A stretch of 64,000 nucleotides of DNA from SZUA-442 sp963759175 (GCA_963759175.1 CAVWXP010000005.1:211545-275544); one strand, 5' to 3'; shown: positions 16,588 through 24,899, numbered from the stretch's first letter. Notes: a model not told the origin generated them from the sequence alone. Program-made: numbers and translations.

Positions 16588-17175
16588 ATGGACGATGCTG
16601 TGCTCGGAGCCGTGCTCGCAGGGGGAACCAGTGACCGGATGGGTCGGTCGAAAGGGTCGCTCAGGATCGACGGCGTCACGTTCCTCGAACGGGCGGTCGT
16701 GACGCTGGAGCGGGTCTGTGGTGAGGTGGTCGTATGCGGCGGCCAGGATCCGGTACCCGGAATACCGATCCTTCCCGATGTGATCGTCGGGTCGGGACCG
16801 CTCGGCGGTATGGCGAGCGCTCTCGACCATGCAGACGGGCGTCCCGTGTTCATCCTTGCTGTCGATTTCCCCCTGGTCACGGTCGAGACCGTCAGGCGTG
16901 TGATCGGTAGGGGGCCGATGCAGGGTCAGGCCAGGATCGGCCGGGTCGATGGGCGGATCCAGCCAGTCTGCGGCGTGTATGCGGGTGACCTCGCCCCGGT
17001 GGTCCGACAGCGGCTCGAGTCGGGGGACCGCTCGATGATGGCGTTCCTCAGGCGGGTGCCCCATCTCACCCTCGTCGATGTCACCGACGGATCGCTGCGC
17101 AATGTCAACACGCCGGACGACTACACCGCGTTGGTCGCCGGGCACGATGCCGAGGGGGATGGCGGTCTCAGCTGA
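16588..17175 (+). CDS. mobA: Molybdenum cofactor guanylyltransferase
   Basis: A 195-residue MobA-type nucleotidyltransferase that adds GMP to molybdopterin, forming the guanine dinucleotide cofactor used by formate dehydrogenases. Start ATG 16588 gives MDDAVLGAVLAGGTSDRMG, with the family motif LAGGxSxRMG at about residues 9-18. GSGPLGGMASAL (about 71-82) and DFPLV (about 94-98) follow, as does the C-terminal NVNTPDDY. The Lys of RMGxxK is kept (RMGRSK). It diverges from fhs copy 2 and its end overlaps the fdhD end by 8 bp on the opposite strand. Its position beside a Mo/W formate dehydrogenase makes the assignment firm. Confidence 0.9.
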   Translation: MDDAVLGAVLAGGTSDRMGRSKGSLRIDGVTFLERAVVTLERVCGEVVVCGGQDPVPGIPILPDVIVGSGPLGGMASALDHADGRPVFILAVDFPLVTVETVRRVIGRGPMQGQARIGRVDGRIQPVCGVYAGDLAPVVRQRLESGDRSMMAFLRRVPHLTLVDVTDGSLRNVNTPDDYTALVAGHDAEGDGGLS

Positions 17176-17947
17176 TCCGCTCGGCACCCGAGTAGATGTT
17201 GAAGCCCGATCCCCGCAGGAACCCGATGACGGTCATCCCCAACTCGTCGCCGAGGTCCGCGGCGAGGGTCGATGCACCCGACACGCCTGCGATCACCGGG
17301 ATGCCTGCCACTGCGGCCTTCTGGACCATCTCGAAGCTGATGCGTCCCGACACCATCAGCAGGGTCGGATCGAGCGGCCATCCGTGCGCCGAGAGGTCAC
17401 CCACCGTCTTGTCGACCGCGTTGTGCCTGCCGACGTCCTCGTGGATGGCGAGGAGGCTTCCCTCGGGGTCGAAGGCGGCTGCCGCATGGATGCTGCCACT
17501 GTCGGTGAACCTCGCCTGACCTTCTCGCATGGCGTCGGGCAGCGAGGCGATGATTGCTGGGTCCAACGTCGGACCGTCGGGGAGGTGCCGGGCGGCGACG
17601 CGCACGGCGTCGATCGATGCCTTGCCGCACACGCCACACGATGACGTGGTGAACAGGTTGCGGCGGAACTGTTCGGGATCGACGGTCACGCCATCGGCGA
17701 GCACGAGGTCGTAGCGATCCCCGTGTTCCGAGCCCGTGTGGGCGACATCGGCGATCTCGTGGGGTCCGAGCACGATCCCTTCGGTGATGGCGAATCCGCG
17801 CCCGAGCTGTTCGTCCTCGCCAGGCGTGCGCATCAACACGGCGATCGGCACACCACCGAGGCGGAACTCGACAGGGGACTCCTCGACGAGCACGTCGTCG
17901 ACGATCTCCCGACGGCCGTCGGTGTACCGGGTGATGGGGCGCCTCAT
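17168..17947 (-). CDS. fdhD: Formate dehydrogenase accessory sulfurtransferase FdhD
   Basis: FdhD passes sulfur from a cysteine desulfurase to the molybdenum cofactor before insertion into formate dehydrogenase. The 259-residue protein has the essential CxxC in TSSCGVCGK (Cys104 and Cys107), HEDVGRHNAVDK, and SGRISFEMVQKAAVAGIPV (in pieces), all diagnostic. It lies 13 bp downstream of the iron-sulfur subunit gene on the same strand, making it the last gene of the formate dehydrogenase operon. Confidence 0.95.
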   Translation of the reverse strand: MRRPITRYTDGRREIVDDVLVEESPVEFRLGGVPIAVLMRTPGEDEQLGRGFAITEGIVLGPHEIADVAHTGSEHGDRYDLVLADGVTVDPEQFRRNLFTTSSCGVCGKASIDAVRVAARHLPDGPTLDPAIIASLPDAMREGQARFTDSGSIHAAAAFDPEGSLLAIHEDVGRHNAVDKTVGDLSAHGWPLDPTLLMVSGRISFEMVQKAAVAGIPVIAGVSGASTLAADLGDELGMTVIGFLRGSGFNIYSGAERIS

Positions 17948-17960
17948 CGTGGACCGGCGC

Positions 17961-18824
17961 TCATCCGTCGTCCGACTGGATGTGGGCGTATCCGAACCGA
18001 CCCTTGATGCACAGATGACCCTCGGTCACCGAGTGGTCGGTGGGCGAGGTGACCTTCACGATCCGGTTGTCCTGGACATGGAGTTCGAGGTTGCATCCGA
18101 CGCCACAGAAGCTGCACACGGTGGTGGTGACGGTCTGTTCGTCCTCGTCCCACGTGCCGTCCTGGCGCATGTCGTACTCGGACTTCACCATGAGGGCACC
18201 GGTCGGGCACACTGCAACGCAGTTTCCGCAGTACACGCAGGCGGATTCGGGGAGTGCGATGTCGAACTCGGTGGAGATGGTCGAGAAGAGGCCGCGCCCG
18301 GCGATATCGATGGCGAACGTGTTCTGGGCATCGGCCCCGCAGGCTGCGACGCATCGGTAGCACATGATGCACTTCGCGTAGTCCCGGATGTAGAGGTCGT
18401 CCTCGATACGGACGTCCTCGGTGCGTCGGTATCCGCCGGCGAAGCGCTCCGGGTCGACCTCGTAGCGAGCCATCTGCCGCTTGGTCTCGGGCTCGGCGAG
18501 GGACAGGTCGACGGCCGATGCCAGCAGCTCGTACACGGTGGTGCGAGCCCTGGCGACCCGCTCGGAGTCGGTCTGGATGTCCATGCCGGCATCGACTTCC
18601 CGCGAACACGAGGGCACCAGGGTGCGGACACCGGCGACCTCGACGACACAGGCGCGACATGAGTTGATGGGCTCGAGCGTGTCGAGGTAGCACAGCGTCG
18701 GTACGTCGGCACCGACCGCCGTGCACGCATCGAGGATCGTCGATCCCTCTGGCACCGACACGGACGCACCATCGACGGTGACGTCGACGAGCGTGACGGG
18801 GTCGGGGATGCGTTGTTCGATCAT
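17961..18824 (-). CDS. Formate dehydrogenase iron-sulfur module (HoxU-like plus Mo-subunit N-terminal [4Fe-4S] domain)
   Basis: A 287-residue electron-transfer protein equal to the N-terminal third of a NAD-type FdhA. It has a [2Fe-2S] ferredoxin domain with Cys45, 56, 59 and 73, then two [4Fe-4S] motifs (CIMCYRCVAAC at 152-162; CVYCGNCVAVC at 196-206). Next is CSFCGVGC (237-244) with a fourth Cys in GHLCIKG (272), the cluster-binding cap that normally begins the molybdopterin domain. It then stops after GRFGYAHIQSDDG, exactly where FdhA would continue into RLTTPxxR. That continuation is the separate upstream gene at 20635-22512. Start ATG 18824 overlaps the preceding stop (ATGA) once a frameshift in that gene is corrected. 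Confidence 0.88.
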   Translation of the reverse strand: MIEQRIPDPVTLVDVTVDGASVSVPEGSTILDACTAVGADVPTLCYLDTLEPINSCRACVVEVAGVRTLVPSCSREVDAGMDIQTDSERVARARTTVYELLASAVDLSLAEPETKRQMARYEVDPERFAGGYRRTEDVRIEDDLYIRDYAKCIMCYRCVAACGADAQNTFAIDIAGRGLFSTISTEFDIALPESACVYCGNCVAVCPTGALMVKSEYDMRQDGTWDEDEQTVTTTVCSFCGVGCNLELHVQDNRIVKVTSPTDHSVTEGHLCIKGRFGYAHIQSDDG

Positions 18825-20627
18825 CGCGGCGCCCCGATCAGGCCGATCTCGATGGCGGATTGGACGGCGCTCGATGCGAACTGTCCCAGCCCGCAGATGG
18901 AGGCATCGCGGAGGGTCTCGTCGAGCTGGGCGAGCAGCTCGAGCTCGTGGTCGCGCCGGTGCTCCCTCGCCGAGCCTGATCAGCGATTCCTCCTGGCGGA
19001 CGGTGCCGACCCGACAGGGCACACACAGGCCGCACGACTCCTCGCGGAAGAAGTGGGCGATGCGTCGGATGATGGCCGCCATGTCGACGTCGGTGTTGAA
19101 GGCCATGACGACCCCGCTCCCGAGGGCGATACCGGCTGCCCGCGTGTCCTCGAAGGTGAGGGGAACGTCGAGTTGGGCATCCGTCAGGAACGTGCCTGCT
19201 GCGCCGCCGACGAGGACGGCGGCCAGGTCGCCGACGGGTCCGCCTGCCAAGCCGATGACCTCACGGGTGGTCATCCCGAAGGGGGTCTCGTAGACACCGG
19301 GGTCGGCGACGTTGCCCGATACGCAGAAGAGCTTCGGACCCGTCGAATCCGTGGTCCCGATGGCGGCGAACGCTTCGCCGCCATCGAGCACGATGTCGGG
19401 GACGTTCATCAACGATTCGACGTTGTTGACCAGGGTGGGCCTGGCGAAGAGCCCAGCGACGGTTGGGAACGGCGGTTTCTGTCGGGGTTCGCCACGGAAG
19501 CCCTCGATCGAGTTGAACAGGGCGGTCTCCTCACCGCATATGTAGGCGCCCGCACCCTTGCGCAACTCGATGTCGAAGGAGAACTCGGATCCCGCGATGC
19601 CGCCGCCGAGGAACCCCGCTGAGCGCATCTCATCGAGTGCGGTGGCGAGGCGTCGGTGGGCGATGGGGTATTCGCCGCGGATGTAGAGGTATCCCCGCGT
19701 CGCTCCGACGGCGTATCCCGCGATGGTCATCGCCTCGATGAGGCGGTACGGGTTCGCTTCCATCAGCACGCGGTCCTTGAACGTCCCCGGCTCGGACTCG
19801 TCGGCGTTGCACACCACGTACTTCGGCCCCGGTTCGCTTGCGACGGCCTGCCACTTGATGCCTGCGGGGAACGCAGCGCCCCCACGTCCCCGGAGGCTGC
19901 TCGCCACCACCTGATCGACGATCGACGATGGATGCGAACCGAGTGCGCTCCGCAACGCCTCGAGGCCCCCGGCTTCCTCATGGGCTTGCAGCGTCACGGC
20001 TTCGGTGGCCAGGAGTCGGCTCCCGGGGCGGGGAGGGGTCGCGGCAACGGATCCGCGTGGCTCCTGTGCGGAGAGGGCGGTGATCACCTGGTGCGCCGTG
20101 GCGGGCGCGATCACGATGTCCTCTTCCCCTGCGATCTGTATGTAGGCGGCCGATCCCTTCTCGCATTGGCCGAGACACGGCGAGCGCACCCATGCCGCAG
20201 CGCTGCCGAACTCGCCGGCACGACCGAGGCGGTCCCGCAGCTCGTCGATCATCGGGTCGACACCGGCGGCCTTGCACCCGATGTCGTCACACACGTTGGC
20301 GACCCTTGGGGGACGGGGTTCGGTGGCGATCAGGTCGTAGAACTGCGCGACGCCGTATGCCTCTGCGGGGCTGACCGGGATCCGCTGTGCGAGGTAGTTG
20401 ATCGCCCCGTGGCTGACCCATCCGATCTCGCCCTGGACCGCGTTGAGGACGGGGAGGAGGAGGTGCCGTCGTTGCGTGGCGGCAGCGAGCCCTCCGTAGG
20501 CCACGTGGTCGTCGGCCCCGGTGCGTTCGTCGGCCCCTGCGTGCACGGACACCGGCGGCCCGAGGACGGCATCGATCGCTCCACGTTCGGCTGCGGTCGG
20601 TGCGTGGTGGGTGAACTGGTAATCCAT
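18821..20627 (-). CDS. Formate dehydrogenase diaphorase subunit (NuoE-NuoF fusion, HoxF-like), one frameshift
   Basis: NAD-reducing subunit. Residues about 60-185 are a NuoE-like thioredoxin-fold [2Fe-2S] domain (Cys113, 118, 151, 155). Residues about 205 to 600 are NuoF-like, with RGRGGAAFPAG (FMN/NADH site, about 247-257), NADESEPGT and the [4Fe-4S] motif ESCGLCVPCR. After EESLIRLGEG (near 18955-18970) one extra base shifts the frame. Moving one base restores DHELELLAQLDETLRDASICGLGQFASS (in pieces), including the fourth cluster Cys, and a stop overlapping the next ATG. Uncorrected, translation runs on into the iron-sulfur gene as an apparent 2-gene fusion. Start ATG 20627 follows GAGG, 7 bp after the catalytic-subunit stop. 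Confidence 0.88.
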
Positions 20628-20634
20628 GGCCGCC

Positions 20635-22512
20635 TCAGGTCGTCTCGATGCGCACAGCGGTCGCCTTGAACTCGGCGGTCCCCGACTTCGGGTCCCACGC
20701 ATCGATGGTGAGCGTGTTGACGTCGACGTCGTCTGGGGCATGGATCGCCATGAACACGAGGCCCTTGCGCAGGCCCTTGGCGATGCGCACCGGGACATCG
20801 ATCGAGCCACGCCGTGAGGTCACGGTGACGACGTCACCTTCGTCGGCGCCGAGGTCGGCTGCTTGTTCGGGAGCCATGTCGATGACGGCCCCGTGGCGGA
20901 TCGGGGATCGGAAGCCGCCTGATTGGACGCCCGTGTTGTAGCCGTCGAGGCGGCGGCCGGTGGTGAGCCGTATCGGAAAGTCGTCGTCGAGGGGATCGAC
21001 TGGTGGGGCCCACTCCACCACCGAGAACGGAACGGGTGGACGTTCCATGGGGTCGTCCCACAGCCATCCGTGCAGGAACGGGGTTCCGGGATGCTCGTCG
21101 TCGGGACAGGGCCACTGGATGCCCCCGAGTTCCTCGAGGCGCTGGTAGGACATCCCCGTGTGCATCGGCGACAGCGAACGGACCTCGTCCCATATCGTCT
21201 CGGCGTCGGGCTCACCCCATGCGTGACCCATCACCGCGGCGAGCTCGAAGAAGATGGCGACGTCGTCCTTGGCCTCGCCGGGAGGGTCGAGCGCCTTGCG
21301 GACCCGTTGGACCCTTCGCTCCGACGACGTAGCGGTCCCGTCGGACTCCGCCCATCCGGTTGCTGCGGGGAACACGACGTCGGCGAGCTGTGCCGTCCTC
21401 GTGAGGAAGATGTCCTGGACGATGAGGTTTTCGAGGTCCTCGAGGATCTTCACCGCCCTTCCCGTGTCTGCTTCGGATTGGGCGGGATTCTCGCCGACGA
21501 TGTACATGGTGGTGATGTCGCCGCGCTCCATGGCGTCGAACATCTCGGTGACGTGCCACCCCGGCTCTGCGGGGATCGATGCGCCCCATGTGGCCTCGAA
21601 TTTGGCCCGCAGGGCGTCGTCGGTCACGTTCTGGAAGCCGGGCAACTTGTTGGGGAGGGCGCCCATGTCGCCGCCGCCCTGGACGTTGTTCTGTCCCCGG
21701 ATCGGTACGAGTCCCGACCCCCACCGTCCCACGTGGCCGGTGAGGAGCGAGAGGTTGATGAGGGCCAGGACGTTGTCGGTGGCGTTGTGATGTTCGGTGA
21801 TACCGAGCGTCCAGCACAGCTGCGCGGTCGGAGCGGCGGCATAGGCATGGGCGAGCGTCCGGATGGCCTCGGCCGGGACCCCGGTTATCGAGGCGGCGTG
21901 GTCGAGGGTGTACGGCTCCACCGACGCAGCGAAGGCGTCGAAGCCCGAGGTCGCCCTGGCGATGAAGGCGTCGTCGGTGAGGCCGGCGTGGATGATCTCG
22001 CGGGCGACGGCGTTGGCGAGCGCGATGTCTGACCCCACATCGATGCCGAGCCACAGGTCGGCCCACTCGGCGGAGTCGGTTCTGCGCGGGTCGACGGCGA
22101 ACATGGTTGCGCCGTTGCGCACGCCCTTCATGAGGTGGTGGAAGAAGATGGGGTGGGCAGAGCGCGCGTTGGAACCCCACAGGACGATGCAGTCCGTGGT
22201 CTCGATCTCCGCGTACGACGAGGTGCCCCCGCCTGCTCCGAACACTGCCGCCAGACCGGCGACGGAAGGAGCGTGTCAGGTGCGGTTGCAGCTGTCGATG
22301 TTGTTGGTGCCGAGCACCGTGCGTGCGAACTTCTGGGCGACGTAGTTCATCTCGTTCGTCGCCTTCGAACACGAGAACATGCCCGTCGCGGTTCCCGGCG
22401 TCGCCGCGAATGCGGCCGCTGCCCGTTCGAGGGCCTCGTCCCAGGTGGCCTCGCGCAGCTCGCCGCCGTCACGGACCATCGGTGTCGTCAACCGTTCGTA
22501 TCGTTTGCCCAT
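20635..22512 (-). CDS. fdhF: Selenocysteine formate dehydrogenase catalytic subunit, lacking the N-terminal Fe-S cap
   Basis: Oxidises formate (or reduces CO2) at a bis-molybdopterin Mo/W centre. Reading an in-frame TGA at 22278-22276 as selenocysteine joins an 80-codon 5' part to a long 3' frame, giving about 625 residues. Around it the sequence is DSCNRT-U-HAPSVAGL, matching VUHGPSVAGL of E. coli FdhF with Sec at residue about 79. Downstream are molybdopterin motifs WGSNARSAHP, DPRRTDSAEWAD, RGQNNVQGGGDMG, TGRRLDGYNTG. ATG 22512 lies 5 nt from AAGGAGG. The protein begins RYERLTTPMVR, so the CxxCxxxC cap of normal FdhA/FdhF is missing and is supplied by the gene at 17961-18824. Rare and notable. 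Confidence 0.92.
22245..22265 (-). promoter_or_regulatory. Bacterial SECIS-like hairpin in fdhF mRNA
   Basis: Immediately 3' of the UGA, the mRNA folds CGCC-GGUCU-GGCG, extended by a U-G and a G-C pair. The apical loop GGUCU begins 18 nt after the UGA, the same loop and spacing as in E. coli fdhF, where the loop G and U contact SelB. Confidence 0.85.
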
Positions 22513-22558
22513 CATCACCTCCTTCCCCGAGCGATGACGCTACCAGCACCCCCCACCC

Positions 22559-22610
22559 CGTTCTTGCGTAACTGATATCCGCACGGGCGGACAGGATCTA
22601 CGCAAGAACG
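22559..22610. repeat. Hairpin element J1 (CGTTCTTGCGTA ... TACGCAAGAACG)
   Basis: 52 bp with 12-bp perfect terminal arms and an inner TCCGC/GCGGA stem. It is almost the reverse complement of J4 at 47862-47913. It lies between the fdhF start region and the next upstream gene's end. Confidence 0.9.
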
Positions 22611-22623
22611 CGGTGGCGGGTCG

Positions 22624-23040
22624 TCACACCCGTGACGGAACGTCCCGGGCGCCCTCTGTTCGCGCGGTCTCGGACATCGTCATCAGGCCACGGGCGAGGA
22701 CCGCGATGAACACGATCGGCAGGAATGCCGCCGTGGTGACCTGAGCCAGCGTGACCGCTCCCGTCACGAGGTAGGCGAGCGTTCCGACCCAGTCCACCGC
22801 TTGGACGCCGATCATGGCCACGATCCATGTCTGGTGTCGATGCGGGTGGCGCGCGGCGACCGCCATGCCGAAGGCGAATCCGAAGGCACGAGCGGCGAGC
22901 ATGGCGAACATCCAGTTCACCCACTCCGGTGCAGGGTCGAGGCCCATCACCTGTTCGAACAGCCCAGGGATGAGGAACACGATCCCGAGGACGAGTTGCA
23001 CGGCTGCGATCACCCACAGCACGATCTTCATTGGTGTCAT
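22624..23040 (-). CDS. Small four-TM membrane protein of unknown function
   Basis: A 138-residue hydrophobic protein with four predicted membrane segments (about residues 5-27, 43-63, 72-95, 100-122) and a polar C-terminus. It resembles small uncharacterised membrane proteins of the DUF4345/DoxX-like size class, but no motif allows naming. It starts at ATG 23040 (MTPMKIVLW) and lies downstream of the Rrf2 regulator on the same strand, separated by a hairpin and an AT-rich stretch, so it may be an Rrf2 target. It is followed by element J1 and then the formate dehydrogenase operon. Confidence 0.65.
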   Translation of the reverse strand: MTPMKIVLWVIAAVQLVLGIVFLIPGLFEQVMGLDPAPEWVNWMFAMLAARAFGFAFGMAVAARHPHRHQTWIVAMIGVQAVDWVGTLAYLVTGAVTLAQVTTAAFLPIVFIAVLARGLMTMSETARTEGARDVPSRV

Positions 23041-23099
23041 TGACTTCTCTCTCTACTCGATTAACTACATATTGGGTTGCTGTTGTTATGGGTCAAGGG

Positions 23100-23122
23100 A
23101 AGGCGCCCGAGCTGGGCGCCTT
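23100..23122 (-). terminator. Hairpin terminator after the Rrf2 gene
   Basis: AAGGCGCCC-GAGCT-GGGCGCCTT, a 9-bp perfect stem, 15 bp after the Rrf2 stop. On the minus strand it is followed by CCCTTGACCC, a weak T-run. Confidence 0.6.
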
Positions 23123-23136
23123 GTCGGGAGCGGTTG

Positions 23137-23553
23137 TCAGTCGCCGATGGCGTCGATCGTCACCTCCGCGAGTTCGCGGCGCAGGGCCTCTTCGGCTCGA
23201 TCGAGCGCAGATCGGAGCGCCGTCTGCCGCTTCTCCGGTGTGGCGCCGGTCACGCGCACGTCACTCGACGTGCGGAACACGGCCGTTTCGCCGTCGATCG
23301 CATCGACGATGTCGAGGAGGCTCACTTCGTCGGGCGTGACGGCGAGACGGACACCGCCCTTGACGCCTTCGCGCGTCTCGATGATGCCCGCGCCGCTGAG
23401 ACTCCTCAGGAGCCGGGACAGGCTCGGGGCAGGGATGCCGAGGTCCTCGGCGATCCGGCTCGTGGGAACGAACTCGACCTCGCCTCGCTCGAGCTTGTCG
23501 GCCACGTAGACGACGGCGAGCATCGCCTGCCAGACGCCGAGGGAGTAGCTCAT
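23137..23553 (-). CDS. Rrf2 family transcriptional regulator without cluster cysteines
   Basis: A 138-residue winged-helix regulator from ATG 23553 (MSYSLGVWQAMLAVVYVADK). Hallmarks are SRIAEDLGIPAPSLSRLLRSL (recognition helix, about residues 33-53), GIIETREGVKGGVRLA (wing) and EVSLLDIVDAI. Iron-sulfur Rrf2 members (IscR, NsrR, RsrR) carry three Cys in the region after about residue 90; this protein has no Cys at all. It is therefore of the cluster-free CymR/YwnA-like kind, or senses by another route. A 9-bp inverted repeat upstream of its start suggests autoregulation. Target candidates are itself, the four-TM protein and perhaps the divergent membrane gene. Confidence 0.85.
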   Translation of the reverse strand: MSYSLGVWQAMLAVVYVADKLERGEVEFVPTSRIAEDLGIPAPSLSRLLRSLSGAGIIETREGVKGGVRLAVTPDEVSLLDIVDAIDGETAVFRTSSDVRVTGATPEKRQTALRSALDRAEEALRRELAEVTIDAIGD

Positions 23554-23569
23554 CTGTAGGTCCAATCCG

Positions 23570-23598
23570 TAAACATGACCTAAAGCATATCATGTTTA
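23570..23598. promoter_or_regulatory. Inverted repeat operator upstream of the Rrf2 gene
   Basis: Perfect TAAACATGA (23570-23578), 11-bp spacer, TCATGTTTA (23590-23598). It is AT-rich within a GC-rich genome and 17 bp upstream of the Rrf2 start. Probably an Rrf2 binding site. Confidence 0.65.
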
Positions 23599-23784
23599 TG
23601 GAGTTTGTCCACCGAATCCCGCGATCCTGTCTCGGGCCGGGCTGCCATCGCACCCACGGGCGCCGACAGTGCCACTGCGGTCCAATCAATGAACGCCATA
23701 TGCGCACGGACGGCACGGCGGTGGCGTCGGGAGGTCTCACCGTCGTCTCATCGGCGACTCATGGAGGCGTGGTGGCATGGCGAC

Positions 23785-24820
23785 ATGAAGCTCCTGCAGA
23801 AGCATCTCGACCGTCTGCCCGGATGGGTGCGTTCGTCGCTCTTTGCGTTCCTCGCCACCACCATCGTCGTGATGGCCTCCGAACGGGTCTACTGGTACTG
23901 GGCAGGCTTCGGCGTCGAGAGCATCGTCCTCATCAGCCTCTACTACCTCGTGCCGATGGTCGGTGCGCTCTGGTTCATGGAGAGGACGCAGACCAGTCGC
24001 TGGCACCAGCTGATCCTCGCTGGGGCCTTCTTCGGATTCCTCGTCGAGGGTGTGCTCACCCCAGTCCTCTTCGAGGATGGGCCGCTCCCCCTCCTGGCCG
24101 CGATGTTCGTGGCGTGGCACGGGGTGGTTGCGTTCGTGGGCTTCCTCTTCGTGGTGCGCAGGCTGCTGCTGGACCGCCGTGTGATGGTGCTCGGTGGCCT
24201 TGCGGCTGCCATGGGCGTTTACTGGGGCATCTGGGCGATCGTCTCGGCGACGCCCGGTCAGATCGCCGAGAGCCTGGCCGCCGGTGACCCCGCCTCGGTT
24301 CTCGAACCCTCGGGTTTCGCCGTGTACGCATTCGGTGTCGGTGTCGTCCTGGTGATCGCGCACTGGCTCATCGGCTTCGTCTGGCCCGATCGATGGTCCC
24401 CGAGTCGTCGCGGCATCGATCGTGCTGGCACTGGTGACCTTCGCCTTCTTCGCCGTGGTCGTCCTTGTCGTGGTCCCGTGGGCCCCGCTGAAGCTCGGTC
24501 TGTTGCTCGGCGGCACGTACTGGCTCGCACGACGCCCGATGCCCGACGACACGGGGCCTCTCGTGCTCGAACGGATGCAAGGTGTGGTGCGCCTGCGGGA
24601 CACGGCTGCGATCCTCGTGATGCCCATGACGGCAGCCGCCACCTACGCAGTTGCCTGGCGGATGGATCTGGCGGAGCTGGCTCCCGATCTCCTCGAGCTC
24701 TTCACCGTCACCCAGGTGTTTGCCGGAGTCGTCGCCTACGCGGTCGCAGCCAGAGTTGCGCTCCGGATGCGCCACCGATCAGCACCCGACCAACCGGCAT
24801 CCCACACCGTTCTTGCGTAA
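23785..24820 (+). CDS. Multi-pass membrane protein of unknown function, one frameshift
   Basis: From ATG 23785 (MKLLQKHLDRLPGW) about eight hydrophobic segments follow: residues about 15-32, 38-58, 67-86, 92-113, 118-135, 165-185, and two more in the second part. Near 24400, after GFVWPDRWSP, one extra base breaks the frame. Shifting by one continues with VLALVTFAFFAVVVLVVVPW and ends in SHTVLA at 24820. Those last codons and the TAA are contributed by repeat element J2. No conserved catalytic motif is visible. The gene diverges from the Rrf2 gene. Function not assignable. Confidence 0.65.
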
Positions 24821-24860
24821 ATGGCGTTCACGCTGGATGAACGCCATTTACGCAAGAACG
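24808..24860. repeat. Hairpin element J2
   Basis: Perfect inverted repeat with 23-bp arms (start CGTTCTTGCGTAAATGG) and a 7-bp loop. It overlaps the 3' end of the membrane gene and gives its last codons GTT-CTT-GCG-TAA. It has the same arms as J3 with a different loop. Confidence 0.95.
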
Positions 24861-24899
24861 ACAACACCCGGACGTCGAGCGGTGTACGTTCCCGCTCAC

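Noticed and set aside
17961..20810. A single 949-residue NuoEF plus iron-sulfur fusion protein
   Set aside because: The link between the parts is out-of-frame Arg/Pro-rich sequence; correcting one base gives two normal coupled genes. The first 60 codons upstream of MDYQFTHH are antisense-type shadow of fdhF.
22245..22518. Truncated formate dehydrogenase pseudogene (nonsense mutation)
   Set aside because: The UGA is at the exact Sec position, is followed by a SECIS-like hairpin, and no other damage is present.
22559..22610. J elements as rho-independent terminators
   Set aside because: There is no T-run on either side, and J1 and J4 lie upstream of genes in the same direction as well as downstream. 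A structural or mobile role fits better, though transcript termination cannot be excluded.
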